A DNA stretch of 64,000 nt from Bacteroidales bacterium (lineage in GTDB: Bacteria > Bacteroidota > Bacteroidia > Bacteroidales > F082): the NCBI GenBank assembly GCA_017394865.1, contig JAFPWT010000017.1, positions 1-64,000 on the forward strand. The letters are read 5' to 3'. Positions within the stretch are counted from its first letter, which is position 1. Every line of letters starts with the position of its first letter. The notes beneath the pieces were generated by a model. That model searched no databases, was not told where the DNA came from, and worked only from the letters and a program-made list of their open reading frames with translations. A program made the translations under genes and the position numbers. Below are positions 7,831 through 17,113 of this stretch, piece by piece.

Positions 7831-8511
7831 ATGAAAAAAATCATCTTAATCTTGGTGCTAGCCCTTTCGGTAGTACTTTCGGCAAACGCCCAACCCCATC
7901 GCAGACACCGGGCATTACCTCCGCGTACCTATCACGTCGCACCCACTCCACCCGATATCTTTGACAACACCGGAGACATCCGCCTGCATGTCGCAGGTGA
8001 AATAGGTTTCACCGATATTGGAGGCCTATTCATGCACCAGGCGCCCTACCATTACAGCGCTGGGTGTATGGTTGAATACCAAACAAGCCGTTGCCTCAGC
8101 CTTGGGTTAGGGGCGGATTTTTATGGCATCCGCCATATTAACGAAAAAATCTTTACCTCTGGTAATTATCTCAATTGCGTACCCATTTACGGGAACGTCC
8201 GTGTCAACACCACCGGATTTACCAAGTTTTTTGCAGAACTTCAGTTGGGATATGCCATCCCCACCAATCAAATCAGCCTCGGCCAACCTGAAGGGACAAC
8301 CATTGTTCAAATTCCGACACAAGCCAAAGGTTTCTATTCCGGAGCTGCGGTGGGTATCAGCTTCTACGGAAACAACGTCAGTGTGGGTTTCAATTCCATT
8401 GACATCATCAATGCGGAAACCCACCAACCACTCTATCATAACGGCAGCAACCGCAAGGTAATGGCAACGGATTTCTACCTACGGTATTCGTATGCGTTTC
8501 CGCTGAATTGA
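7831..8511 (+). CDS. Outer-membrane beta-barrel protein
   Basis: A 226-residue protein with a clear signal peptide (MKKIILILVLALSVVLSANA), a short basic-proline stretch (HRRHRALPPR), and alternating amphipathic strands ending in an aromatic residue (FYLRYSYAFPLN), as in small eight-stranded barrels of the OmpA/OmpW type. ATG 7831 is preferred over an upstream ATG at 7783 because it opens the signal peptide. It may be co-transcribed with the FMN-binding gene, or use a weak TATCTTTTG box at 7801. No ligand or partner can be named. Confidence 0.65.
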   Translation: MKKIILILVLALSVVLSANAQPHRRHRALPPRTYHVAPTPPDIFDNTGDIRLHVAGEIGFTDIGGLFMHQAPYHYSAGCMVEYQTSRCLSLGLGADFYGIRHINEKIFTSGNYLNCVPIYGNVRVNTTGFTKFFAELQLGYAIPTNQISLGQPEGTTIVQIPTQAKGFYSGAAVGISFYGNNVSVGFNSIDIINAETHQPLYHNGSNRKVMATDFYLRYSYAFPLN

Positions 8512-8516
8512 CATAA

Positions 8517-8544
8517 AAAATGGCGACCGTTTGGCCGCCATTTT
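8517..8544. terminator. Bidirectional terminator
   Basis: AAAATGGCG (8517-8525) and CGCCATTTT (8536-8544) form a stem with A- and T-rich flanks, between the convergent barrel gene and dipeptidyl peptidase gene. Confidence 0.8.
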
Positions 8545-8546
8545 CA

Positions 8547-10685
8547 TTATAGGTTGTCCTTGAAATATTGTGTGATCTTCGTGATCAAATGAGCTCGATC
8601 CATGCCGTAGACGTTGTGATCATGGCCGGGATACACGAAGTAGTCGAGCTGCTTGCCATTGTGGATGCAGTTCTCCACGAAGACTAGGCTGTGCTGCCAC
8701 ATCACCACGGGGTCGGTGGTGCAGTGGATCATCAGCAGCTTGCCTTCCAACTTATTGGTTTTGTTTTCCAGGCTGGTCAGTTCGTAACCATCGGGGTTCT
8801 CCTGAGGCATGTCCATGTAACGCTCGCCGTACATGATCTCGTAGTACTTCCAGTCGAGCACCGGACCGCCGGCTACACTCACCTTGAACACCTCGGGGTG
8901 ATTGATCTTCAGCGAGGTCGACATGAAGCCGCCATAGCTCCAGCCATCGCTACCGATGCGGTCGGCATCGACGTAAGGTAGGGTCCTCAGCCATTCGATA
9001 CCCGTCATCTGGTCGCGCATCTCCAACTGGCCGCATTGGCGGTGGATGCACTGTTCAAAGGCCTCGCCACGATCGGCGGAGCCACGGTTGTCGACGGTGA
9101 ACACCAGAAAGCCTTCCTGAGCCAAGTAGTTGAGGTAGATGCCAGCGCCAGCCAGCCATTCATCAGTGATCAACTGGGCATGGGGACCGCCGTACACATA
9201 AACGATAACAGGATATTTCTTCGAAGAGTCGAAGTTATAGGGCTTGATCAAACGGGCATAAAGTGTCTGACCGTCCTCCGAAGTTAACTCATTAATGGTG
9301 GTCTCGCCGATATTATAGTCCTTAATCGGATTCTCGGCCTCGTGCAAACGGCGCATAAACTTGCCGTTGGCATCCTGCAAATCCACATTGTAAGGCACAT
9401 CGGTGCTGCTGTAAGTGTCAATGAAATACTTGCCGCTCTTTGACGGGATCACGTCATGGGTGCCATGTTCTGTAGTAAGCTTGGTGACCTTGCCGTTTTT
9501 GACGTTCATCCGATAGCAGTGACGTTCCAGCGGGCTAACTTCTGTTGAACGGTAGTAGATATACCGTCCGTCCTTCGAGAAGCCGTTGAAGTCGGTGATC
9601 ACAAAGTCTCCCTTGGTGAGTTGTTTCACCTTATGCTTGCTGATGGTGTAGAGATACAGATGATAGTAGCCGTCGCGTTGGGCCTTCCAGATGAACTGGT
9701 CGGGGTTGTTGGGCAGGAAGTAAGCAGGGCCTTGGGGTTCCACCCATTGGTCGTCGCGATCCTCAAAGATAGTCTGGATGAAATTGCCAGTGACGGTGCT
9801 GTATTCGTTGAATTTCAGATGGTTTTGTTCGCGGTTGAGCACGCCGATGTAGATGCGTTTGTTGTCGGGGTTCCATGTGATGGCAGTAAGATACTGCTCC
9901 ACGGGCTCACCCGTCTTGACGGTAAGGTCTTTGCTGGTGGCCATGTCATACACATGCAGTGTCACCTGATGCGAGGTCATGCCTGCCATGGGGTATTTGA
10001 TAGGCTTGGCGGTGGCGATGCGCTGGGTGATGTCGACCAGCGGATAGTCGGTCACCATGCTTTCATCCATGGAGTAATAGGCCAGTTGCGAGCCATCGGG
10101 CGACCAGAAGATGCCGCCGTTGATGGCAAATTCGTTGCGGTGCACGCTCTGTCCAGCCACCACCCCTTCAGGATTGTTGGTGATTTGGATCTGCTTGTCG
10201 CCATCGGCCACATAGAGGTTGTTGTCGATGGTATAGGCGATGCGCATGGTAGCCTCGCAGATCGTCTGATGTTCAGCTTTTTGAGGGACAGACGTCTGTG
10301 TTGTAATGGTCTTTGCTTTGATATCCAGGCAATTGAGCACGATACCGTCCTTGCCCATGGCATAGAAATAGGCCTGACGGTCGTTGAGCCAGGTAAGGTT
10401 AGGGATGCGGCGCAGGCTGTCGATGCCGTCGTGGGCATAGCCATTCAGCTCGTCAAGGGACAGGAAGGTGGCTTCGTCCTTACCATCGGGGGTCATGGTG
10501 ACAATCCGTTTGCCATCGACTTTCATCAGGATGTCTTGGTCGCCGACCCATTTCAGTTGGCTGGGACGTGAGGCATAGAGGCTTCTGTTGTTATAGGAAG
10601 CATCAGCAGGCGTGAAATACTTCTTTTCCTGAGCACCGGCAGTGAAAGCCAGAGCGAGGAGAAGGAATAGGAATAACTTTTTCAT
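8547..10685 (-). CDS. Dipeptidyl peptidase IV (S9B serine peptidase)
   Basis: A 712-residue exported peptidase that removes N-terminal X-Pro or X-Ala dipeptides. A signal peptide (1-18) is followed by an eight-bladed propeller (about 30-470; it includes SPDGSQLAYYSMDES) and an alpha/beta-hydrolase domain. The nucleophile lies in GWSYGGFM near residue 583, the acid in TTDPVVMWQHS and the histidine in GHDHNVYG near the C-terminus, so the triad is complete. ATG 10685 begins the signal peptide. Such peptidases are common in asaccharolytic and host-associated Bacteroidales that feed on peptides. It is transcribed alone from a promoter whose -33 element falls inside a dispersed palindrome. Confidence 0.93.
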   Translation of the reverse strand: MKKLFLFLLLALAFTAGAQEKKYFTPADASYNNRSLYASRPSQLKWVGDQDILMKVDGKRIVTMTPDGKDEATFLSLDELNGYAHDGIDSLRRIPNLTWLNDRQAYFYAMGKDGIVLNCLDIKAKTITTQTSVPQKAEHQTICEATMRIAYTIDNNLYVADGDKQIQITNNPEGVVAGQSVHRNEFAINGGIFWSPDGSQLAYYSMDESMVTDYPLVDITQRIATAKPIKYPMAGMTSHQVTLHVYDMATSKDLTVKTGEPVEQYLTAITWNPDNKRIYIGVLNREQNHLKFNEYSTVTGNFIQTIFEDRDDQWVEPQGPAYFLPNNPDQFIWKAQRDGYYHLYLYTISKHKVKQLTKGDFVITDFNGFSKDGRYIYYRSTEVSPLERHCYRMNVKNGKVTKLTTEHGTHDVIPSKSGKYFIDTYSSTDVPYNVDLQDANGKFMRRLHEAENPIKDYNIGETTINELTSEDGQTLYARLIKPYNFDSSKKYPVIVYVYGGPHAQLITDEWLAGAGIYLNYLAQEGFLVFTVDNRGSADRGEAFEQCIHRQCGQLEMRDQMTGIEWLRTLPYVDADRIGSDGWSYGGFMSTSLKINHPEVFKVSVAGGPVLDWKYYEIMYGERYMDMPQENPDGYELTSLENKTNKLEGKLLMIHCTTDPVVMWQHSLVFVENCIHNGKQLDYFVYPGHDHNVYGMDRAHLITKITQYFKDNL

Positions 10686-10709
10686 GATTGGATATTTTGG
10701 AATTTGGGG

Positions 10710-10738
10710 CAAAGGTACAAAAAAACGTAGAGACGCAA
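10710..10738 (-). promoter_or_regulatory. Dipeptidyl peptidase promoter, partly inside a repeat
   Basis: On the minus strand TACCTTTG (10710-10717) is preceded after 18 nt by TTG (10736-10738). That TTG belongs to the palindrome at 10727-10754. Confidence 0.65.
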
Positions 10739-10754
10739 AAATTTGCGTCTCTAC
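10727..10754. repeat. Dispersed palindrome, copy 1
   Basis: Two perfect 13-bp arms (GTAGAGACGCAAA and its complement) with an AA centre. One of four copies in the window (also 31238, 37471 and 40480). Confidence 0.9.
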
Positions 10755-10777
10755 AATTCCATATTCCAGATTCCGAA

Positions 10778-12232
10778 TTAGAAATAAAGATCCCTCTCCC
10801 CTTTCTTAATCCTCTCAATACGGCTCTTCAGCTCATCAAGGAACTTCGGATCGACGTTCTTGAAGTTGTTCTCGATGCACTTCCAGCCTTTGGCGGCGAC
10901 TTCTGGCGTAGCGTAGTCCACCAAATACTCGCTCAAGGTCAGGATGGCGTTCGGTGTGCAGTAACGTTTGATGAAGCCAGGCACGCTGAATTCCATGAAG
11001 TGCTCACCGGTACGACCCAAACGATAGCAAGCGGTACAGAAGCTCGGGATGAAGTCATGATCCAACAGCTTATCAATGATCTCGCCCAAAGTACGGTCAT
11101 CGCCAATCTTGAACTGCTCACGGTGTAGGTTCTGGTCTTCCTGCTTGTCGCTGTTCTTCTCTTCCTCCTCGTGGTGATACTTATAGTCACCGATTTGCAA
11201 ATTGGTACCACCATCGATCTGTGAGATGCCGTATTCAATGGCTTTGGCACGGAACTCAGCATCCTCACGGGCGGTCAAAATCATGCCTGTGTAAGGCACA
11301 GCCAGACGGAAGATGGCTATGATCTTTTCGAAAGTATCATCGTCAACGAAATATTTCTTATCGATGCTCAAGCCCGAGGCGTCCTTGATACGAGGGAACG
11401 AGATGGTGTGTGGACCCACGTTGAAGCAGGCTTCCAAGTGGTTGGTGTGACGGATCATGGCCAGCACCTCGTAACGCCAGTCGTACAAGCCGAAGAGGAT
11501 ACCGAGGCCGTTGTCGTCGATACCCGCCTGCTGGGCACGGTCCATGGCGGTCAAACGATAGTTGTAGTCGCCCTTCTTGGTGTTGATGGGGTGATACTCA
11601 TTGTAAATCTCAGGGCAATAGGTCTCCTGAAAGATCTGGTAGGTACCGATGCCGGCCTCTTTCACGGTGCGGAAGCCTTCCACATCCAAAGGAGCGGCGT
11701 TGATGTTCACACGGCGGATGCTGCCTTTGCCCTTCTTGGTGGCATAGGTCACCTTGACAGTGTGGGCGATGTACTCGGGTGAATACTTCGGTGACTCGCC
11801 ATAAACAAGGATAAGACGTTTCTGTCCGTCATCCTCCAGTGCTTCCACGTTGCGAATGAGTTCTTCGTCGGTCAACGTGGTGCGGATCTGCTCCTTGTTC
11901 GAGGAACGGAAACCACAGTAGCTGCAGTTGTTCACGCAGTAGTTGCCCACATAGAGGGGGGCGAACAGCACGATGCGGTTACCATAGATGCGGCGTTTCA
12001 GCTCACGGGCGCCTTCTTTGATCTCTTCGACCAGGGCAGGCTCGGTGGTGTTGATCAGAACAGCAGTCTCTTCCATCGTCAGACGGTTCTTGTCCAACGA
12101 CTTTTGGATGATCTCATGCACACGTTCAGGGGTGCTCTTGGTGTTGTTGATGTAGTCCCAAATCTCTTCCGAAGAGATGAACGGGCGGTTGGGCTCGTCG
12201 GGGATACGGCATTTTTCAGGATGGAATTGCAT
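10778..12232 (-). CDS. hydG: [FeFe]-hydrogenase maturation tyrosine lyase HydG
   Basis: A 484-residue radical-SAM enzyme that cleaves tyrosine to supply CO, cyanide and iron for the hydrogenase H-cluster. The radical-SAM cluster motif is C99-x3-C103-x2-C106 (CVNNCSYCGFR). The C-terminal cluster motif C-x2-C-x22-C, which binds the dangler-iron cluster and distinguishes HydG from ThiH, is complete (CTACYRLGRTGEHF to KRYC). It is third in a minus-strand operon behind the regulator and hydF. The intergenic spacer to hydF consists of a TTTAGAAT-type repeat. HydE and the hydrogenase itself are not in the window. Confidence 0.96.
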   Translation of the reverse strand: MQFHPEKCRIPDEPNRPFISSEEIWDYINNTKSTPERVHEIIQKSLDKNRLTMEETAVLINTTEPALVEEIKEGARELKRRIYGNRIVLFAPLYVGNYCVNNCSYCGFRSSNKEQIRTTLTDEELIRNVEALEDDGQKRLILVYGESPKYSPEYIAHTVKVTYATKKGKGSIRRVNINAAPLDVEGFRTVKEAGIGTYQIFQETYCPEIYNEYHPINTKKGDYNYRLTAMDRAQQAGIDDNGLGILFGLYDWRYEVLAMIRHTNHLEACFNVGPHTISFPRIKDASGLSIDKKYFVDDDTFEKIIAIFRLAVPYTGMILTAREDAEFRAKAIEYGISQIDGGTNLQIGDYKYHHEEEEKNSDKQEDQNLHREQFKIGDDRTLGEIIDKLLDHDFIPSFCTACYRLGRTGEHFMEFSVPGFIKRYCTPNAILTLSEYLVDYATPEVAAKGWKCIENNFKNVDPKFLDELKSRIERIKKGERDLYF

Positions 12233-12238
12233 AATATT

Positions 12239-12272
12239 TTAATTTAGAATGATGAATTTAGAATTTAGAGGG
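12239..12272. repeat. TTTAGAAT-type repeat between hydF and hydG
   Basis: On the minus strand it reads CTCTAAATTCTAAATTCAT followed by a second ATTCTAAATTAAA unit, almost identical to 34352-34383. It encodes the last residues and stop codon of HydF (SKF-stop) and fills the spacer to the hydG ATG. Confidence 0.8.
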
Positions 12273-13412
12273 AAATAATGAGGTGGATCTTTCAAAGACG
12301 CCGGTCATGTAGGCGATAGCCATTCCATAGTTGGAGATGGGGATGCCTGCTTTGACGGCGAGGTTCGTACGATTAAGAAGTTGTTTGCGGGTCGCCACGC
12401 AGCCACCGCATTGGATGGCCATGGCGTATTGATCAATATTAGAAATAGGTGCCAGTCCAGCTACATAGTCGAACTGGATATTTTTGCCTGTGAACTTACG
12501 GATCAAGGCGGGGAGCTTCACCCGACCGATGTCGCCACAGCTGATCTCATGGGTGCACGACTCGAGCATAAGGATCTTGTCGCCATCCTTCAGCTGAGAC
12601 AGATAGGGGGTGCCCTTCAGGTAATTTTCGAAGTCACCACGGAGACGGGCCAGCAAGATGCTAAAGCTGGTGAGCGGAACCTCTTGTGGAACGATTTTGC
12701 TCACCATGGCGAAGGCTTGCGAGTCGGTGACCACCAGGTCGGGATATGGCATCGTGTCGAAATACTGTTGAAGGTTGGTCTCCTTAAGCACCACACAGAT
12801 GCAGTCGTTGTCGAGCGCATTGCGGATGGCCATTACCTGAGGCAGGATGAGACGTCCTTCGGGGGCCTCGTCGTCGATGGGGGTCACCAGCACCACCACA
12901 TCGTTGGACTTGACGATACCGCCCAGCATGGAGGTCTTCTTGTAAGCACTCTCGGGAATGGCTTTCTTCAGGGTCTCAATGATGGGCTGGGGATCATCAT
13001 TCAGAAGATTGAGGTTGACGGCATCATCCTTGAAAACGCCCTTAAAAAGGTTGTTAACCATGATGAAAGGAATGTCGTATTCCTTAAACTGCTCAATCAA
13101 CTTCGTTTCCGGCTCGCCAAATTGATTGTCGGCAACGACCAAAATAGCGCAGTCAATCTCCTTAAGCGTCTGATAGGTCTTCTCTACCCGCTGTTTTCCT
13201 AGGTCGGAAGTGTCGTCGATGCCCGCGGTATCAATCAACACCACGGGACCGATGCCGAAGATCTCGATGGATTTCTTCACCGGGTCGGTGGTGGTGCCGG
13301 CTTGGCTGGAGACAATAGCAATGGCCTGACCCGTCAATTTATTAATGAGGGTGCTCTTGCCGCTGTTGGTGCGGCCGTAGATGCCAATATGGGGTTTAAG
13401 GTCTTTTGCCAT
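12258..13412 (-). CDS. hydF: [FeFe]-hydrogenase maturation GTPase HydF
   Basis: A 384-residue scaffold GTPase on which the di-iron part of the H-cluster is assembled before transfer to HydA. The N-terminal G domain has GRTNSGKST (G1, residues 14-22), GTTTDPV (G2) and DTAG (G3, about 61-64); the usual NKxD is replaced by VNN, as I recall for the family. The C-terminal cluster domain has CTH and, further on, CGGC as iron ligands. The last three codons and the stop are supplied by a dispersed repeat. It follows the TM1266-type gene by 10 bases. Confidence 0.95.
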   Translation of the reverse strand: MAKDLKPHIGIYGRTNSGKSTLINKLTGQAIAIVSSQAGTTTDPVKKSIEIFGIGPVVLIDTAGIDDTSDLGKQRVEKTYQTLKEIDCAILVVADNQFGEPETKLIEQFKEYDIPFIMVNNLFKGVFKDDAVNLNLLNDDPQPIIETLKKAIPESAYKKTSMLGGIVKSNDVVVLVTPIDDEAPEGRLILPQVMAIRNALDNDCICVVLKETNLQQYFDTMPYPDLVVTDSQAFAMVSKIVPQEVPLTSFSILLARLRGDFENYLKGTPYLSQLKDGDKILMLESCTHEISCGDIGRVKLPALIRKFTGKNIQFDYVAGLAPISNIDQYAMAIQCGGCVATRKQLLNRTNLAVKAGIPISNYGMAIAYMTGVFERSTSLFPSKF

Positions 13413-13422
13413 GAGCGGAAAA

Positions 13423-13674
13423 TTAAGAGTTTGCTTGGGGTTTCAGCAGGGCAGATTTGACCTCTATGCCGTCCAGACGGCCAAGCTGGCCGGTGAGCGA
13501 ACCGATACGGTCGGTAGTCCCTTCAAAGACCACTGAAATCAAGCTATAATTCTGTCTGGGGAAGCCTTGACGGCAGATGATGATGTCGGCATGACGCGAC
13601 AAAACTTCATTCAATTGCGGTGCCGACTGTCGGTCACCGACATAGATGATGACGGTTCCTATTCTCTTTTCCAT
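13423..13674 (-). CDS. TM1266-type iron-only hydrogenase system regulator
   Basis: An 83-residue ACT-like protein (MEKRIGTVIIYVGDRQSAPQ) with NEVLSRHADIIICRQGFP and a C-terminal GRLDGIEVKSALLK strand, matching the small putative regulator family found beside hydrogenase maturation genes. It heads the operon with hydF and hydG. ATG 13674 is chosen because the conserved fold starts here; the open frame continues upstream to 13869 but that part overlaps the divergent promoter and the neighbouring gene. Whether it binds DNA or a ligand is not known to me. Confidence 0.8.
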   Translation of the reverse strand: MEKRIGTVIIYVGDRQSAPQLNEVLSRHADIIICRQGFPRQNYSLISVVFEGTTDRIGSLTGQLGRLDGIEVKSALLKPQANS

Positions 13675-13760
13675 AAGTAAATCCTTCAGGATCAGATTAT
13701 TAATAAGATTTATCGCTTTGATGTCAACTTCAAGTCTCCATCTCGGCGTCTTTGGGACTG

Positions 13761-13788
13761 CAAAGATAGAAATTATTTTGTATTTTTG
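13761..13788. promoter_or_regulatory. Divergent -7 boxes, hyd operon and lipoprotein gene
   Basis: TATCTTTG on the minus strand (13761-13768) serves the hyd operon with a leader near 80 nt. TATTTTTG on the plus strand (13781-13788) ends four bases before the ATG of the lipoprotein gene, so that message should be leaderless or nearly so. Neither has a well-placed TTG. Confidence 0.5.
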
Positions 13789-13792
13789 CTTC

Positions 13793-14323
13793 ATGAAAAA
13801 AACATTGACCATACTCGTTTTGATGATTTTTGCTTTGGCCTCCTGCCAAAAGAAAATGGAATATCCCATCGAGCCAAAGGTCAGCTATGAGGGGATGGGC
13901 TATGTGATGAACGCCGACAGCACTTTGACCGGTGAGGTCGTCGTTAGCATCGGCTACACCGACGGAGATGGCGACCTGGGGCTGGATGATGCCGACACCC
14001 TTTATCCCTTCGGGCCCAATGATCCGAATTATTATAATTTAATCATCGACTACCTAAAATGGGATGGCTCCACCTTTGTGGAGACGCCGCTGCTCAGCTG
14101 GAACCAACAAAGCCAAAGCTTCGACACCGTCAGCTTCAACGCACGTTTCAAACGGCTGGTCTTCAATGACGAGGAAGCCGCCATCTCTGGCACTATCGAT
14201 TATAAGATGATGGTTTACAATCCATTATCCCCTAACGACACCATCAAATTCAAAATAAAAATCCTTGACCGAGCCCTCCACGAGAGCAACGTTATTGAGA
14301 CTGACGCAATTTGGTTTAATTAA
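13793..14323 (+). CDS. Lipoprotein of unknown function
   Basis: A 176-residue protein with a lipoprotein signal ending LASC (lipidated Cys near residue 18). The rest resembles short Ig-like or calcium-binding beta-rich lipoproteins, with an acidic DGDGDLGLDDAD stretch near residue 65 that could bind calcium. I do not recognise a named family. It stands first in a plus-strand run with the secreted M1 peptidase and a second lipoprotein, which suggests a shared role at the cell surface. Its start codon follows the -7 box so closely that leaderless translation is likely. Confidence 0.75.
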   Translation: MKKTLTILVLMIFALASCQKKMEYPIEPKVSYEGMGYVMNADSTLTGEVVVSIGYTDGDGDLGLDDADTLYPFGPNDPNYYNLIIDYLKWDGSTFVETPLLSWNQQSQSFDTVSFNARFKRLVFNDEEAAISGTIDYKMMVYNPLSPNDTIKFKIKILDRALHESNVIETDAIWFN

Positions 14324-14375
14324 GAATGGCGACGCCTTCAACGAAGTGAAACGAGTTAATTTAGAATTAAGAGAT

Positions 14376-16628
14376 ATGATGAAAAGAGTATTGATAATCT
14401 TAGGCATTCTTGCTTTTATGGGCGGCATTAAGGCCCAGACCCCTGGCGAGAACATCGATGTAACGCATTATGAGCTCCGCCTCAGCAACTTCAACTTTGT
14501 CGACCACACGCTACAAGGCGAAGCCTTCGTCACCCTTCACGCCACGGCAAGCACAAGCACCATCGTCCTTGAGCTGAAATCTCTCACGGTTGCCAGCGTT
14601 CTGTGCAATGCCACCGGTGTTGAAAGTTTCAACCAAGAGGCCGATTTCCTCACCATCCATCTGACGGAGGCCCTCAACGCTGGACAAGAGGTCACCCTTG
14701 ACATCCTGTACGGCGGCAACACCTTCAGCGAGACTTGGGGCGGCGTTGAATGGTGGGGCTCCGACTATGTCTACAACCTCGGCGTGGGCTTCGACAGCCA
14801 ACCCCATAACCTCGGCAAAACATGGTTCCCCTGCGTCGATGATTTTGTAGACAAGGCAACCTACGACCTGTATATCACCGTCGACAACGACAAGAAAGCC
14901 ATTTGCGGCGGCAACCATATCGGTAACATCGACAATGGTGACGGCACCAACACCTGGCATTGGGAAGTCCCACAGGAGGTGGCCACCTATCACGTTTCCT
15001 TCACCATCGGCGACTACATGCTTTGGGATGACACCTACCACGGCATCGAACGCGACATCCCCGTGGAGGTGTATGTGAAACCCGCCCAGATCGACAAGGT
15101 GGAAGGCACTTTCGCAAACGTCAAGGGAATCGCCGCCTTCTATGAGGAGAACTTCGGCCCCTACCCCTTCAACCGCATCGGATACATCTGCACGGGGAAA
15201 GGCTGCATGGAGCACATCGACAATATTGCCTTGACCCCGGGAGTCATCACCGGTAACACCTCAGAAGAGGAATACGTCGCCCATGAACTCTCGCACATGT
15301 ACTTCGGAAACAAAGTCACCTGCTCCACTGCGGGCGACATGTGGCTCAACGAAGGCTTTGCCCAGTTCTGCGGCCTGTTCTATCGCATCGGGGTCTACGG
15401 CGAAGACGACTTCCAAGGGGCTATGTCCACCAAGATCAACAGCATCACTGGCTGGTGCAAAAACCAAAACAACTGGATCCCACTCAACAACATGCCTTTG
15501 GACATGACCTACGACGGCACGGCGATCTACAACCGCGGCGCCGTCATCATCAACACCATGATGAACTACATGGGGCGTGAAAACTTCCTGATTGGCCTGC
15601 GTCACTATCTCGATACCTATGCCTACGGTGCTGCTTCGTCAGAACAACTCCGTGACGCCCTTACCGAAGCTACCGGCATCGACATGAACGGATTTTTCGA
15701 CACTTACGTCTTCACAGGGGGCATGCCACATTTTGACATCGACCTGCTCGAAGTCATCCCCAACGGCACGCATTACGGCGCCCGTATCCAGATGAACTAT
15801 CAGCATATCGGACCTGAACACGTGGGACAAAACAACCGTGTGGAGGTCACCTTCATCGGGGCCAACGGACAGACGCACACCGAGCTGGTGGGCTGGGACG
15901 GCCTGGAGATGGAAGACACCATCAACCTCGACTTTGAACCTGTCGGCGCCTTTGTCGACTACTACAACCGTTTCCTCGAAGGCAAAACCGACAAAAACCT
16001 CATGGTTACCAGCCCTATCAACCTCAATATATCCAACAACTTCCTAGCAACGGTCAATAGCGTCACCGACTCCACCCTACTCCGCATCGAAGAGCATTAC
16101 GTCGGTCCCGAAAATGAAATAGAAATTCCCGGCATCACCCTCTCCTCACGCCGTTATTGGAACTTCTTCAGAAACGATTTCGGCGATGCCGACGTCACAG
16201 CGATGATCGCGTTTTCAAAGAGTCTCAACCAAGACGATGACATCATCCACTCCGAAAACGATTCAGCCGTGCTGCTCTACCGTCCCTACGGCAGAGGTAT
16301 TTGGTTCAGCATCCCCTACACTCAAGAAGGCAACTGGAAGAAAGGACGTTTCATCGTGGACGATGCGCCATCAGGACAGTATGCCGTCGGCGTTTTTGAC
16401 AAAACTCAGATTGGATTGAATGAAAACAGCGAACCGGCAATAAAGATCTACCCCAATCCCACAAATGGCCTTATCATGGGACCAACCGGCGAATATCGGA
16501 TCACCAACTTTTCGGGGCAGACCCTCATCAAAGGCACAACGCAAGGCCTAATTGACGTGTCTTGTCTATGCGCCGGCACCTATTTTATCACTATTAACGG
16601 TAAAACCGAAAAATTCATCCTCCAATGA
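14376..16628 (+). CDS. Secreted M1-family metallopeptidase with type IX sorting domain
   Basis: A 750-residue aminopeptidase-like enzyme. After a signal peptide (about 1-20) comes the beta-saddle domain and the catalytic domain with HELSH at 303-307 and the third zinc ligand E326 (HExxH-x18-E, in NEGFAQF). The substrate loop GxMEN of the family is GCMEH here, about 30 residues upstream. The C-terminus (IKIYPNPTNG to TEKFILQ) is a type A sorting domain, so the enzyme is secreted or surface-attached. Two adjacent ATGs (14376, 14379) could start it. The stop overlaps the next ATG by four bases. A degenerate TTTAGAAT-type repeat fills the spacer before it (14356-14374). Confidence 0.92.
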   Translation: MMKRVLIILGILAFMGGIKAQTPGENIDVTHYELRLSNFNFVDHTLQGEAFVTLHATASTSTIVLELKSLTVASVLCNATGVESFNQEADFLTIHLTEALNAGQEVTLDILYGGNTFSETWGGVEWWGSDYVYNLGVGFDSQPHNLGKTWFPCVDDFVDKATYDLYITVDNDKKAICGGNHIGNIDNGDGTNTWHWEVPQEVATYHVSFTIGDYMLWDDTYHGIERDIPVEVYVKPAQIDKVEGTFANVKGIAAFYEENFGPYPFNRIGYICTGKGCMEHIDNIALTPGVITGNTSEEEYVAHELSHMYFGNKVTCSTAGDMWLNEGFAQFCGLFYRIGVYGEDDFQGAMSTKINSITGWCKNQNNWIPLNNMPLDMTYDGTAIYNRGAVIINTMMNYMGRENFLIGLRHYLDTYAYGAASSEQLRDALTEATGIDMNGFFDTYVFTGGMPHFDIDLLEVIPNGTHYGARIQMNYQHIGPEHVGQNNRVEVTFIGANGQTHTELVGWDGLEMEDTINLDFEPVGAFVDYYNRFLEGKTDKNLMVTSPINLNISNNFLATVNSVTDSTLLRIEEHYVGPENEIEIPGITLSSRRYWNFFRNDFGDADVTAMIAFSKSLNQDDDIIHSENDSAVLLYRPYGRGIWFSIPYTQEGNWKKGRFIVDDAPSGQYAVGVFDKTQIGLNENSEPAIKIYPNPTNGLIMGPTGEYRITNFSGQTLIKGTTQGLIDVSCLCAGTYFITINGKTEKFILQ

Positions 16629-17113
16629 AAAAGACATCCTTGCTGCTGATTGCCATCAGCCTCATATTATGCTCCTGCGTCAAAGATCCTCAGAATGATT
16701 GGAACCGATTCTATGATTTCACTCAAGCCGATGTCGTCGGACATTTCGAAGCCAATCCCGACGAGAGCCTGTACGAGGAACTACCCACCGAAGGCGTCGC
16801 CGTCTACGACAATGCCACTATGGATGTCACCGCGGTAGGGAACAATTCCATATCCTTACATATCATCATCCCCGGAAGAGTCAACAAGACCTTCTCAGGG
16901 TCTCTCACCGCATCGTCAGACATCACCCTGACCAACATCATCAACGACCTCAACAAAGAGGACATCATGATGACCGTTTACAAGAACGGGAAAGGTCAGG
17001 TGCGCTTCCACGGACGGGTGAAACGCTATTATTACCGTATCGACTCAGAGACCCAAAACAAGTATCTATACAGAAGCGAAAACTGGGGCTTTGACGTGAT
17101 CAAACAGGAATAA
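16625..17113 (+). CDS. Lipoprotein of unknown function
   Basis: A 162-residue lipoprotein: MKKTSLLLIAISLILCSC ends in a lipobox with lipidated Cys near 18. The mature part is mostly beta-strand (SISLHIIIPGRVNKTFSGSL, KGQVRFHGRVKRYYYRI). I recognise no family. Its ATG overlaps the stop codon of the M1 peptidase gene, so the two are translationally coupled and it probably works with that peptidase at the outer membrane. A strong terminator follows at once. Confidence 0.75.
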   Translation: MKKTSLLLIAISLILCSCVKDPQNDWNRFYDFTQADVVGHFEANPDESLYEELPTEGVAVYDNATMDVTAVGNNSISLHIIIPGRVNKTFSGSLTASSDITLTNIINDLNKEDIMMTVYKNGKGQVRFHGRVKRYYYRIDSETQNKYLYRSENWGFDVIKQE

